From positions 1 through 64,000 of the forward strand of contig JADJNW010000003.1 in the NCBI GenBank assembly GCA_016714085.1: 64,000 nucleotides of DNA. Reading direction: 5' to 3'. Under the pieces are notes generated by a model, which saw only the letters and a list, made by a program, of their open reading frames with translations, was not told the origin of the DNA and ran no database searches. The position numbers and the translations under genes are program-made. Below, piece by piece: positions 43,160 to 52,438 of the stretch. This DNA comes from Saprospiraceae bacterium (GTDB taxonomy: Bacteria > Bacteroidota > Bacteroidia > Chitinophagales > Saprospiraceae). Each line of letters opens with the position of its first letter. Positions within the stretch are counted from its first letter, which is position 1.

Positions 43160-44812
43160 ATGCTTACTCGCCAAAACCCAACCCAAACCTACGCCTGGAA
43201 AAAGCTCGAAACCCATTTTGATCTGCTGAAAGCTCGGCACATGAAGGATTTGTTTGCCATTGATTCTCAGCGATTTGAGCGTTTTTCCATTTCATTTGAA
43301 GATATACTTATAGATTTTTCTAAAAATATTATTACCGAAGAAACGCTGAAATTGTTGCTGGAACTGGCAGATGAAATGCAAGTGAAAGATGCAATTCAAG
43401 AAATGTTTTCGGGTGAAAAAATCAATGAAACAGAGCATCGTTCGGTATTGCATATCGCTTTGCGGAATCGTTCCAATCGCCCTATTTTATCAGACGGAAA
43501 AGACGTCATGCCAGATGTAAATGCGGTGCTTGCTCAAATGGAAGCTTTTTCTGAAAAAATCTTATCTGGTGAATGGACCGGTTACACTGGAAAACGCATT
43601 ACAGATATTGTTAATATTGGAATTGGCGGCTCTGATCTGGGACCTTTGATGGTGACCGAAGCCCTGCGCCCTTATTGGAAACCAGGGATGAACGTTCATT
43701 TTGTGTCGAATGTAGATGGCACGCATATCGCGGAAACGCTAAGGAAAGTCTCGCCTGAAACAACCTTGTTCCTGATTGCTTCTAAAACATTTACGACCCA
43801 GGAAACGATGTCAAATGCGCACAGCGCGCGTAATTGGTTCTTGCGACACGCCAATGATGAAGAGCAGGTAGCCAAGCATTTTGCTGCACTTTCGACCAAT
43901 GCGAAAGACGTGCAAGCCTTTGGCATCGCGCCAGAGAATATGTTTGAATTCTGGGATTGGGTCGGTGGTCGCTATTCGCTTACTTCTGCGATTGGTTTGT
44001 CGATTGCCTGCACCATTGGATTTGATAATTTCCAGCAATTACTGGAGGGTTTCCATGAAATGGACGAGCATTTCCGCACAACGGACTTAGATAAAAACTT
44101 GCCTGTAATCCTGGCATTGATTGGTATTTGGTATGTCAATTTCTTCGATGCAGAGTCAGAAGCAATTCTGCCTTACGATCAATATCTACATAGGTTTGCC
44201 GCCTATTTCCAACAAGGAAATATGGAAAGCAATGGCAAATATGTAGGCCGAGATGGTAAATCCGTGAATTATCAAACCGGCCCGATCATCTGGGGTGAGC
44301 CGGGCACGAATGGTCAGCACGCTTTCTATCAACTCATTCATCAAGGGACGCGCTTAATTCCTTGCGATTTTATTGCGCCTGCAATTAGTCATAATCCAAT
44401 TGGCGAACATCATATCATGTTATTATCTAATTTCTTTGCGCAGACCGAAGCATTATTGATGGGCAAAACCGCTGAAGAGGTAGAAGCCGAGCTAAAAAAA
44501 GAAGGAAAATCGGATGAAGAAATTAAATTTTTGACCCCGTTTAAAGTATTTACAGGCAATAAGCCTTCGAATTCCATTTTGGTGAAACAAATCACGCCGC
44601 GCACGCTGGGAAGCTTGATTTCATTATACGAGCATAAGATTTTTGTGCAAGGCGTTATATGGAATATCTTCAGTTTCGATCAGTGGGGCGTGGAATTGGG
44701 AAAACAATTGGCTAAAAAAATCTTGCCCGAATTGCAAAGTGATAATAATATTGCTTCGCACGATAGTTCTACTAACGGCTTGATTAATGCCTGGAAACAA
44801 ATGAAAAATTAA
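43160..44812 (+). CDS. pgi: Glucose-6-phosphate isomerase
   Basis: The 550-residue enzyme interconverts glucose-6-phosphate and fructose-6-phosphate. Visible hallmarks are IGIGGSDLGPLMVTEAL (about 153-169), ASKTFTTQETMSNA (about 212-225), the active-site ENMFEFWDWVGGRYS and, near the end, ITPRTLGSLISLYEHKIFVQG. Both SIS-type domains are present, and the length is standard. It is monocistronic with an AT-rich leader. Confidence 0.95.
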   Translation: MLTRQNPTQTYAWKKLETHFDLLKARHMKDLFAIDSQRFERFSISFEDILIDFSKNIITEETLKLLLELADEMQVKDAIQEMFSGEKINETEHRSVLHIALRNRSNRPILSDGKDVMPDVNAVLAQMEAFSEKILSGEWTGYTGKRITDIVNIGIGGSDLGPLMVTEALRPYWKPGMNVHFVSNVDGTHIAETLRKVSPETTLFLIASKTFTTQETMSNAHSARNWFLRHANDEEQVAKHFAALSTNAKDVQAFGIAPENMFEFWDWVGGRYSLTSAIGLSIACTIGFDNFQQLLEGFHEMDEHFRTTDLDKNLPVILALIGIWYVNFFDAESEAILPYDQYLHRFAAYFQQGNMESNGKYVGRDGKSVNYQTGPIIWGEPGTNGQHAFYQLIHQGTRLIPCDFIAPAISHNPIGEHHIMLLSNFFAQTEALLMGKTAEEVEAELKKEGKSDEEIKFLTPFKVFTGNKPSNSILVKQITPRTLGSLISLYEHKIFVQGVIWNIFSFDQWGVELGKQLAKKILPELQSDNNIASHDSSTNGLINAWKQMKN

Positions 44813-44834
44813 TAAAATCCTTTTTTAAAATATT

Positions 44835-46859
44835 TCAAAAAAAGACTTGCCGTTCATTTTTCATAATAAAAATATTTTCTTCTTGTCCACCGGAAATATT
44901 GCGTAGCCAAAGCAATGCATTGCTTGGTATATTATTAAATTCTAAAAAAGTTTCGCTAGCTTTTTTAGTGCCGAGCGAAACCCATTTGTCATTCCAATAA
45001 TAAAGAACATAAGTATCACCGGGTAAAATAATATTTGTATCATTACGCGGACAAAATTTTATCTTTTTAATCGATTGCGCTTTACCAAGATCAAGCCCAA
45101 CCCAATTGTCTTTTTTTTCTGCCCCATGAAAATACGTATCCCAATCACCATCCATTGCCATTTCTCTTGTGACACCGAGTATATCTTTTGTCCCTATTAT
45201 ATTTCCATTAAGTTTTTGTGCATTTTTATTAATATCATTATAAAATTCCAGTTCTGCAATATCGCCACTATTGGGTCGATCGGTCGGCGCTTTGTAACGC
45301 ACATAACGAAAAGGTTTTGGATTATTAATTTCAATATTTTGTATATAAAGAGGCGTACGTTCAATATTATATAATATCTCCGCATCACTAAAATCAGCTT
45401 TATTAGCACCTTCAAAACGGCCGCGAATCATCATATTAGCTTTTTCCAGGGTATTTGCGAAGAAATTGGTTTTTCGTTCGATTTTACCATTTTGCGGTTC
45501 ATCAGGATTGGGTTTTAATTCAATTTTATTACCATTTTTAAAGTAAAATGCCGGCGCAAGCGCAATTTGCTTTCCCCTCTTTATGCCAAATGGCACAAAA
45601 GTTATATTTTGACCCACATTTTTAAAAAGCGCTTTATTATCAATAATTTCGGCAATGGCTACAGCCTCCCATTCCTGTTTATTGAATACGCCAAGATAAG
45701 CAAAGTGAACGCCGCGAGGCACTTTTTCAAAAACAATCGTAATATCCTGACAATCTTTTAGATACAAATGAGTAACATCGTGCAATCGTGGGTCTTTGAA
45801 CATATCTAAAATTTCATCGGCATGAGGAGAATTTATTAATTTAATCTGATCGGGATTATCATAAATCGTATTACGATAAACTTTGGGCACTGTTTTTAAT
45901 GAATCTACTTTAAAATCAGGCGACAGATAACGCGTGCTGATCGAATCGGAGTGAATATAAGACGAAGCAATGGGGCCATCATTTCGAGCATAATCATCAT
46001 ATTCATCAAAACACCAATACGGATTTCCTTGACTATCAAGCACTGCGACCCAAGCATGCCCATATTCTTTATTGCCCCAGCGCGGCACAAAATCTTTGAA
46101 CGCGGGGACACCCAAGGCGCGCAAGGCACTCACTTGCATCGAAGCCATTACATCGCAGGTGCCCACGCTACAATTCATCATATTACTATATTTGGGCATA
46201 AAAGGGTAACGCCATTTCAATGTAATTTTGAAATCCTCTGCCAAGTGGCGATTGATCTTGCCCAGGATTTCCTGAAAATCTGCTGGGTTTTCCAAACTAT
46301 CTTTCAACCAGGCAAAATGCTTCTGAAATAAAGGTCGCCAGCTCTCCAATTGCTCGTTGGACGCGCGATGCGGCAGGATTGCTTTACAAAAAAGATCAAA
46401 ATCCACATCCTTAGATGCAGGATTACTTTGCCAGGCTTCAAATGCCAAATCAATATTTTCTATCAAAAAATCGGCGGTAGCGGTGCGGGCATCAGTCAAT
46501 CGCTCCAGCTTCTCCAAATCAAGCGGCTCGTATTTTTCTTCATATTTATCAAATACCAATTCGATTGCCCGGCCTACGTCCATTCCATTGATTTCTGCGA
46601 AAATCGGATCGTATTGCGCAATATTGCCACCATAATAACTGTAACCATTCGACAAGTTTTCAATCAAAAAAACCGCGGCTTTATATTTAAGGCTGTCGCC
46701 TGTTTCTTGATAATGTGCCAACACTTTTTCTAATTCGCTCCGATTAGCGCCTGCTTCGCGCAAGGTGGCTTCAAGTTTGCTTTCTGGTTGGATAGAATTG
46801 CAGGAAAATAAAATAATTATAAAGAAAAATGGTGTCCATATTAATATTTTCGTCAACAT
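44835..46859 (-). CDS. Transglutaminase-like lipoprotein with C-terminal discoidin-type domain
   Basis: The 674-residue protein starts with a signal and lipobox (FSC, about residue 20). The central region has a transglutaminase-like triad: Cys in MNCSVGTCDVMASM, His in YGHAWVAVLDSQGN and an Asp in FDEYDDY. The C-terminal 150 residues (RYVRYKAPTDRPNSGDIAELEFYN and later WVGLDLGKAQSIKKIKFCPRND) look like an F5/8-type carbohydrate- or surface-binding domain. Together this resembles extracellular transglutaminase-like proteins of the phylum, perhaps peptidases or peptide-linking enzymes. The substrate is unknown. Confidence 0.75.
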   Translation of the reverse strand: MLTKILIWTPFFFIIILFSCNSIQPESKLEATLREAGANRSELEKVLAHYQETGDSLKYKAAVFLIENLSNGYSYYGGNIAQYDPIFAEINGMDVGRAIELVFDKYEEKYEPLDLEKLERLTDARTATADFLIENIDLAFEAWQSNPASKDVDFDLFCKAILPHRASNEQLESWRPLFQKHFAWLKDSLENPADFQEILGKINRHLAEDFKITLKWRYPFMPKYSNMMNCSVGTCDVMASMQVSALRALGVPAFKDFVPRWGNKEYGHAWVAVLDSQGNPYWCFDEYDDYARNDGPIASSYIHSDSISTRYLSPDFKVDSLKTVPKVYRNTIYDNPDQIKLINSPHADEILDMFKDPRLHDVTHLYLKDCQDITIVFEKVPRGVHFAYLGVFNKQEWEAVAIAEIIDNKALFKNVGQNITFVPFGIKRGKQIALAPAFYFKNGNKIELKPNPDEPQNGKIERKTNFFANTLEKANMMIRGRFEGANKADFSDAEILYNIERTPLYIQNIEINNPKPFRYVRYKAPTDRPNSGDIAELEFYNDINKNAQKLNGNIIGTKDILGVTREMAMDGDWDTYFHGAEKKDNWVGLDLGKAQSIKKIKFCPRNDTNIILPGDTYVLYYWNDKWVSLGTKKASETFLEFNNIPSNALLWLRNISGGQEENIFIMKNERQVFF

Positions 46860-46929
46860 GGGGTAGAAATTTACTCAGGATATACGCGATTTCGGGTGAA
46901 AAGTTGCAGCGAAAAACTGTAATTATCAA

Positions 46930-47808
46930 TTAACCAAAAATACCCAATCGCCAGGGCTTATATTTTTTTTCAATTAATATAAAATGCTCTTTTTCGTGCT
47001 GTTCCGCTCTAAAAAAAAGTAATCCAACATGAAATAAATCAACAGAAAGGGTAATATGTGGATGCTGTTGCATTTGTTTCCAGGCTTGTTCCATTTCGTT
47101 TGACCAGTGAATATCAGCAATTATAAATACGCTATTTTCATGGGCATAGGGCAAACACTGTTCAAAATATTGCAAACTCGCGCCGGCGCGATGGTCGCCA
47201 TCCAAAAAAAGGAAATCTACTACTTTTAAATCTGTTAATACTGAATGTAATAATTCCTCAAATATTCCTTCTTTTAATTCAATATTCGAGGCTTTCATGA
47301 TGTCGAAATGATATTTTGCTTGCACAGCTATATCATGACACCCCTCGATTGTAATAATTTTTGAATTTAATGCAGCATTTGCTAAATAAAGCGTAGAAAT
47401 TCCAAGCGAAGTGCCTAACTCCAAGATAGTCTTAGGCTTACAAAAATTGACCAGGCGAAAAAGTTGCTTGCCCGTATTTGATGAAATGGCCGAATGTTTT
47501 GCAATATCTGCAACGGTTCGGGTATTATTTTTATTTACTTTTGAGCCAGCGCCATGATCTTCTATATGTAATATTGTTTTATTTTGTAATAACTTCTCTC
47601 GCAAAGATTCGATTCCGCCAAAAGCATAAAAAGCGCGATCATCTTCTAATATTGCTTTGGTAAGATCAGCCACAAAAGGTGAATGTATATCATAAATTGT
47701 CTTGGAACGCCAATAATAACAGGCGAAGCGCCACAGCAAACGCGAATACAGTCGAAGCATTTTCATGCCCGAAAAATAAAAGTTATTTGGCGAATTCGAG
47801 GAATTCAC
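46930..47808 (-). CDS. Class I SAM-dependent methyltransferase
   Basis: The 292-residue protein has motif I ILELGTSLGISTLYLANAA (in part) and the acidic IEGCHDIAVQAKYHF loop, with LFLDGDHRAGASLQYFEQCLP and the FIIADIHWSNEMEQAW segment, as in O-methyltransferase-like enzymes. An N-terminal helical part is about 100 residues. The start could be ATG 47808 or the ATG about 14 codons later; I keep the first. The substrate is unknown. It lies 15 bases from the transporter gene on the same strand. Confidence 0.75.
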   Translation of the reverse strand: MNSSNSPNNFYFSGMKMLRLYSRLLWRFACYYWRSKTIYDIHSPFVADLTKAILEDDRAFYAFGGIESLREKLLQNKTILHIEDHGAGSKVNKNNTRTVADIAKHSAISSNTGKQLFRLVNFCKPKTILELGTSLGISTLYLANAALNSKIITIEGCHDIAVQAKYHFDIMKASNIELKEGIFEELLHSVLTDLKVVDFLFLDGDHRAGASLQYFEQCLPYAHENSVFIIADIHWSNEMEQAWKQMQQHPHITLSVDLFHVGLLFFRAEQHEKEHFILIEKKYKPWRLGIFG

Positions 47809-47823
47809 TTTGTAATTATAATA

Positions 47824-48726
47824 TTAATCGCTTAATCGTCGCCGATTCCAAATAAAGGCCATCGTCGCTGCCGAAATCAAATGCCAGACGCCCCACCAGG
47901 CAGCAATCATGGCCATACCGCCCAAACCATCATAAAAATTAAAAATAATAATTAATGCCAATCCGGAATTTTGAATACCTGTTTCAAGTGAAATCGCACG
48001 CGCATCATAAGCCTTTAGCCCATTTAATAAAGCAAAGCTATAACCACTAAATAAAGCGATCGCATTATGCGCCAATACGATAAAGAAAACTAAATGAAGG
48101 TAATTTTTTAAATTTTCCAGATTGCCCATGATGGCAAATATTACAAAACCAATAAAGATAAGTAAAGATAATGCGCGAACCGGTTTGCGAATAATATCTG
48201 TGAATTTTGAGAATCGATAATTGACAAACATTCCTATAATAAGCGGAAGCACAATCAATTGTAAAATTGTTAAAATCATATCTATCAGCGGCACTTGTAC
48301 TGATTGTTGAAATGATTTGCCTCCCGGAATTAAAGGTGTTAATAATAAAAATAAAATGGGTGTAGAAAAAGTAGCCAATAAGGTCGAAAATGAAGTGAGT
48401 AACACCGAAAGCGCCACATTCCCGCCTGCCATATGCACCGCGAAATTGGAAACATTCCCTCCCGGACATACCGAAACGAGCAGCATCCCTAATGCCACCG
48501 AAGCCGGAGGTTGAAATAAAAAGATCAAACCAATAGTTAATAAAGGTAATACGACCAGTTGCGAAGTCAAACCCACAAAGGCCGCTTTGGGTTGTTTAAA
48601 AAGAAATTTAAAATTTTCCAATTTCAAATCAAGCGCTACCCCAAACATAATAAAGGCAAGGCAAAGATTTAAAATAGTGAGTTGCTCCGGGTTAAAGTTA
48701 ACTTTAATAGTGTCTATAATTTCCAT
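47824..48726 (-). CDS. BASS family (bile acid:sodium symporter-like) transporter
   Basis: The ATG at 48726 gives a 300-residue membrane protein with nine or ten hydrophobic segments. Family signatures visible are FIMFGVALDLKLENFKFL and SVCPGGNVSNFAVHMAGGNVALSV (in part), the Na+-binding crossover region of BASS transporters, which import organic anions with sodium. A frame beginning at 48762 would read through a palindromic repeat (48729-48749) and is unlikely. The substrate is unknown. Confidence 0.85.
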   Translation of the reverse strand: MEIIDTIKVNFNPEQLTILNLCLAFIMFGVALDLKLENFKFLFKQPKAAFVGLTSQLVVLPLLTIGLIFLFQPPASVALGMLLVSVCPGGNVSNFAVHMAGGNVALSVLLTSFSTLLATFSTPILFLLLTPLIPGGKSFQQSVQVPLIDMILTILQLIVLPLIIGMFVNYRFSKFTDIIRKPVRALSLLIFIGFVIFAIMGNLENLKNYLHLVFFIVLAHNAIALFSGYSFALLNGLKAYDARAISLETGIQNSGLALIIIFNFYDGLGGMAMIAAWWGVWHLISAATMAFIWNRRRLSD

Positions 48727-48728
48727 AA

Positions 48729-48749
48729 GTAGCGCCGATTGGCAATCGG
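48729..48749. repeat. Short palindromic repeat, second copy (GCCGATTGGCAATCGGC)
   Basis: GTAGCGCCGATTGGCAATCGG matches 20456-20476 at 20 of 21 bases; the single difference (G for T) extends the palindrome. It lies just upstream of the BASS transporter start. Confidence 0.7.
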
Positions 48750-48864
48750 CGAGGTTTATCATTTAAAAATCAAAATAATATTACCGCCTCAAAATAGGAA
48801 AACTTTTTATTTTGATTGAAATCACTATTTTTAGAACCGAATATCAAATCCAAATTTTTCAAGC

Positions 48865-50175
48865 ATGAAGCAATATTATTTTATCATTTTACTGATCCCG
48901 TTCATAAATACGCTCTTTGCGCAAAGCAATATTCAAAAATTAGTAGAAGCGGATTATTCTTATCTGGAAAAACTCTACTTGCATTTGCACCAAAATCCTG
49001 AACTCTCCTTTTACGAGACAAATACCGCCAAACGCATGGCCGATGAGCTACGCTCTTTGGGTTTTGAAGTAAGCGAGCAAATAGGCGGTAATGGCGTAGT
49101 CGGTGTGCTGAAAAACGGCGAAGGTCCAACTGTTATGGTGCGCACCGATATGGATGCCTTGCCAATCATAGAAGAAACGGGTCTCCCTTATGCCAGCAAG
49201 GTCAAAACCAAGGATGAAATCGGAAACGAGGTGGGCGTGATGCACGCCTGCGGACACGATACGCACATGACTTCCTGGGTTGCCGCTGCGAGGAATTTGT
49301 CGAAAATGAAAAACCAGTGGAAGGGAACGCTTGTGTTTATTGGGCAACCAGCCGAAGAACGCAACGGCGGCGCTAAGGCAATGCTGGATGCAGGCTTGTT
49401 CCAAAAATTTCCAAAACCGGATTATGTCTTGGCATTACACGCTGCACCAAATGTTCCTGCGGGAAAAATTGGCGTAAAGTCAGAATACAGCTTCGCTTTC
49501 ACAGATTTTATGGACATCACTGTTTATGGGCGCGGTGGCCACGGGGCTTATCCACATACGACCATTGACCCGGTGGTGCTTTCCGCAAAAATTATTATGG
49601 CTTTACAAACGGTGGTAAGTCGAGAAATTTCGCCGCTCGAACCAGCAGTAGTAACGGTTGGCTCGATTCACGGTGGCGCCAAAGGCAATGTTATTCCCAA
49701 TGAAGTGAGATTAGAATTAACAATGCGTTGTTATAATGATGAAGTGCGCGATCAAATTATTGAAAAAATCAAACGAATTTGCGTCGGCGAAGCAATGGCC
49801 GCAGGCGTTCCCGAAGATATGATGCCGAAAATGAATTTAAAGAATGAATTCTGTCCTTCGGTTTATAATGATCCAATTTTAACCAATCGTTTAAAAAGCG
49901 CTTTCCAAAAAACTTTAGGCGTAGAAAATGTGCTAGAAGTGCCACCAACAATGGCGGGTGAGGATTTCAGCTATTTCGGCAGAACCGAAGAAAAGATTCC
50001 AACTTGCATTTTTTGGTTGGGAGCGATTGATCCTCAGTTACTTGCGAAAGCTGAAAAAGGCGAAGCACCGATGCCGAGTTTGCATAATTCTAAATTTGCA
50101 CCTGTACCTGAGCCGACCCTGAAGACCGGCGCAATTGCTATGACCGCGGCGGTGTTGGATTTGCTTTCTAAATGA
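48865..50175 (+). CDS. Secreted M20-family amidohydrolase/peptidase
   Basis: The 436-residue protein has a short signal peptide (ending FAQS) and the M20 metal sites: RTDMDALPI (about 92-100), HACGHDTHMT (about 126-135) and PAEERNGGAKAML (about 156-168), plus a lid domain with GRGGHGAYPHTTIDP. It resembles amidohydrolases of N-acyl amino acids (hippuricase/IAA-amino acid hydrolase type). Periplasmic. Monocistronic. Confidence 0.88.
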   Translation: MKQYYFIILLIPFINTLFAQSNIQKLVEADYSYLEKLYLHLHQNPELSFYETNTAKRMADELRSLGFEVSEQIGGNGVVGVLKNGEGPTVMVRTDMDALPIIEETGLPYASKVKTKDEIGNEVGVMHACGHDTHMTSWVAAARNLSKMKNQWKGTLVFIGQPAEERNGGAKAMLDAGLFQKFPKPDYVLALHAAPNVPAGKIGVKSEYSFAFTDFMDITVYGRGGHGAYPHTTIDPVVLSAKIIMALQTVVSREISPLEPAVVTVGSIHGGAKGNVIPNEVRLELTMRCYNDEVRDQIIEKIKRICVGEAMAAGVPEDMMPKMNLKNEFCPSVYNDPILTNRLKSAFQKTLGVENVLEVPPTMAGEDFSYFGRTEEKIPTCIFWLGAIDPQLLAKAEKGEAPMPSLHNSKFAPVPEPTLKTGAIAMTAAVLDLLSK

Positions 50176-50182
50176 GGGAGTT

Positions 50183-50268
50183 ATGGTGTTATGGTTTGAT
50201 AGTGTTATAATTATAAAAGTTCTTACATAACACAATCGCACTTAAACACTATGATACCAAAACACCAT
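50183..50268. repeat. Imperfect hairpin of reiterated ATGGTGTT words
   Basis: ATGGTGTTATGGTTTGATAG (in part, from 50183) pairs with AACACTATGATACCAAAACACC (in part, to 50268) with few mismatches, between the M20 and DedA genes. Words such as ATGGTGTTATGG recur in the gap at 6440. Confidence 0.6.
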
Positions 50269-50270
50269 TT

Positions 50271-50888
50271 ATGACTGATTTTCAAGAACTTATACAACAG
50301 TTTTCTTATCTTGGAATTTTTCTGTGGTTCGCATTTTTTGATCAAATCACGCCAATTCCAGAGGAACTGGTGCTTATTTCAATGGGGTTCATTGCCAATC
50401 AAGGTCATATCCATCCCTTACTGGCAGGTTTGACGGCATTGGGGGGCTTGATAGTTGTCGATAATGTATATTACGGCTTGGGCAAGTCAGGTAAAATGCT
50501 TTTTAATAGATTTCGTAAGGCTTCCGAAATGGAATTAATTGAGCGGTTTAAAAAACGTATCGTAGCACATGATTGGCAGACGATTTTTATGATGTCTTAT
50601 TTCCCGAAATTGCGATTCATTACACCGTTTTTAGCGGCGGCAGCGGGCATTAATTGGTTGCGTTTTGCAATTATCAATGCGGCGAGTTCGGCGACTTATG
50701 TTGCATTATATATTTTATTGGGCATTTTTTTTGAACGCCAATTAGAAGCTATTACCCTGGAAATGTTGATGATTTATATTACTGTTTTTACTTTAATAAT
50801 CGGAATTATTGTTTTTGTCTGGATTTTCAGAAAGCCATTTCATCCAAAAATACAAGAACAAGAGGACAAGAAGTCGGAATCATTATAA
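50271..50888 (+). CDS. DedA family membrane protein
   Basis: The 205-residue protein has four to five transmembrane segments and the DedA core: FFDQITPIPEELVLISMGFIANQG near the N-terminus and a later MMSYFPKLRFITPFLAAAAGINWLRF (in part), with the conserved Phe/Arg elements. DedA proteins are thought to help move lipids across the inner membrane. It is followed at 34 bases by a Gfo/Idh oxidoreductase. Confidence 0.88.
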   Translation: MTDFQELIQQFSYLGIFLWFAFFDQITPIPEELVLISMGFIANQGHIHPLLAGLTALGGLIVVDNVYYGLGKSGKMLFNRFRKASEMELIERFKKRIVAHDWQTIFMMSYFPKLRFITPFLAAAAGINWLRFAIINAASSATYVALYILLGIFFERQLEAITLEMLMIYITVFTLIIGIIVFVWIFRKPFHPKIQEQEDKKSESL

Positions 50889-50922
50889 TTTTTTACATTA
50901 TAATATTAAAATAATATCACAC

Positions 50923-51894
50923 ATGAATTGGGGAATCATTGGTCTGGGTAGAATCGCGCATAAATTTGCAACCGACCTGAAAGTATTGCCAAACGCCAGG
51001 CTGCACGCCGTCGCTTCGCAATCGATGGAGCGAGTACAAGCATTTGCAAATCAATACAATACACCTCACGTTTTTGGTAGTTATGATGAAATTGTTACTT
51101 GCCCCGATCTGGATGTGGTGTACATCGCCACGCCCCACGTTTCACATTGTGAAAATACATTGCTTTGTCTCCGGCACAAGATTCCCGTGCTTTGCGAAAA
51201 GCCTTTCGCTATGAATTTGCGAGAAGCGCAAAAAATGGTGATGACCGCCCATGAAAACCAGACATTCCTGATGGAAGCTATCTGGACGCGTTTTCTACCG
51301 ACTACCAAAAAAGCATTGGAACTCATTGAAAATGATGCAATTGGAAAAGTACTTTCCGTAAAAGCGGACTTTGGTTTTAATGCCTTATTCGATCCGCAAG
51401 GGCGGCTTTTTAATCAAAATCTGGGCGGTGGTTCCTTACTCGATATTGGCATTTATCCTGCATTCTTAGCCTTGCTTGTTCTGGGAAAACCCTTTAGAAT
51501 CAAGGCTTTTGCTAAAATAGGCCCCACAGGTGTGGACGAAGAAATGGGCGCTATTTTACAATATGAAGACGGTCGCCTGGCGCATTTGCATTCTACGATT
51601 CTTGCGAAGACCAAGACCGAAGCCTTTATTTATGGCGAAAAAGGCATAATTCATTTACATTCGCGCTGGCACGAGCCAACAACGATGACACTTTTACTGA
51701 ATGATGAACGTCCGCAGGAATTTCATTTCGATTTTGAAAGCAAAGGCTACAGCTACGAAGCGGCGCACGTAATGCAATGCTTGCAAGAGGGCAAAGCCGA
51801 AAGCGAGCTTTTACCGCTTGATTTTAGTCTTCAACTCATGGAATTATTGGACAATATTAGAAAAGAAGCTGGAATTACATATCCACAAGATTAA
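50923..51894 (+). CDS. Gfo/Idh/MocA family oxidoreductase
   Basis: From the ATG at 50923 the 323-residue protein starts NWGIIGLGRIAHKFATDL with the NAD(P)-binding GxGxxA, then EKPFAMNLREAQKM with the conserved EKP lysine, and a C-terminal domain with GGGSLLDIGIYP. It acts on a sugar or polyol. The longer frame to 50809 overlaps DedA and has no support. It is followed 13 bases later by a VOC-family gene and may form an operon with DedA and it. Confidence 0.85.
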   Translation: MNWGIIGLGRIAHKFATDLKVLPNARLHAVASQSMERVQAFANQYNTPHVFGSYDEIVTCPDLDVVYIATPHVSHCENTLLCLRHKIPVLCEKPFAMNLREAQKMVMTAHENQTFLMEAIWTRFLPTTKKALELIENDAIGKVLSVKADFGFNALFDPQGRLFNQNLGGGSLLDIGIYPAFLALLVLGKPFRIKAFAKIGPTGVDEEMGAILQYEDGRLAHLHSTILAKTKTEAFIYGEKGIIHLHSRWHEPTTMTLLLNDERPQEFHFDFESKGYSYEAAHVMQCLQEGKAESELLPLDFSLQLMELLDNIRKEAGITYPQD

Positions 51895-51907
51895 AATAAT
51901 ATTAAAC

Positions 51908-52438
51908 ATGAATCATTACAAACATTTAGCAATTATTAAGTATTTAACTGTAATACTTTTACCTTTTGCTTTTAATAATATCCTATCTGGGCAGAGCGAA
52001 TTTGCCAACGGCACAATTCAAATTGGTATGGTGGCATCCGATTTTCAAAAATCGCTCGATTTTTATATCAATATTATAGGCATGAAGAAAACCGGAGGCT
52101 TTAAAATTGATGAAAATTTTGGCAAAAGTTCTGGTTTGACTGGCGGACTGCCTTTTGAAGTCACTATTTTGAAATTGGAAGACAGCCCACAAGCCACTGA
52201 ATTGAAATTGCTGAGTTTTAATAAAAAGACGAAGCACCGTAAATCCAAAAATATCCAGGATGATCTCGGAATGCAATACATCACGATCTATGTAAAGAAT
52301 CTCGACCCTTTCCTCGGAAGGCTGAAAGTCAATAATATCAAGCTACTAGGGGACACACCTGTGACACTTGGCGACGGAAGGCGCTTTGTGCTGGTGCAAG
52401 ACCCCGACGGCACTTTTATTGAATTAATTGAGCGATGA
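51908..52438 (+). CDS. Secreted VOC (glyoxalase/dioxygenase superfamily) protein
   Basis: The 176-residue protein starts at ATG 51908 with a signal-like hydrophobic segment (about 10-28) and one VOC module: IQIGMVASDFQKSLDFYINIIGMKK (in part, about 37-60) to VLVQDPDGTFIELIER at the end, where the terminal Glu is a likely metal ligand. VOC proteins bind metals for isomerisation, cleavage or resistance; export is unusual. It lies immediately after the Gfo/Idh gene. Confidence 0.75.
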   Translation: MNHYKHLAIIKYLTVILLPFAFNNILSGQSEFANGTIQIGMVASDFQKSLDFYINIIGMKKTGGFKIDENFGKSSGLTGGLPFEVTILKLEDSPQATELKLLSFNKKTKHRKSKNIQDDLGMQYITIYVKNLDPFLGRLKVNNIKLLGDTPVTLGDGRRFVLVQDPDGTFIELIER

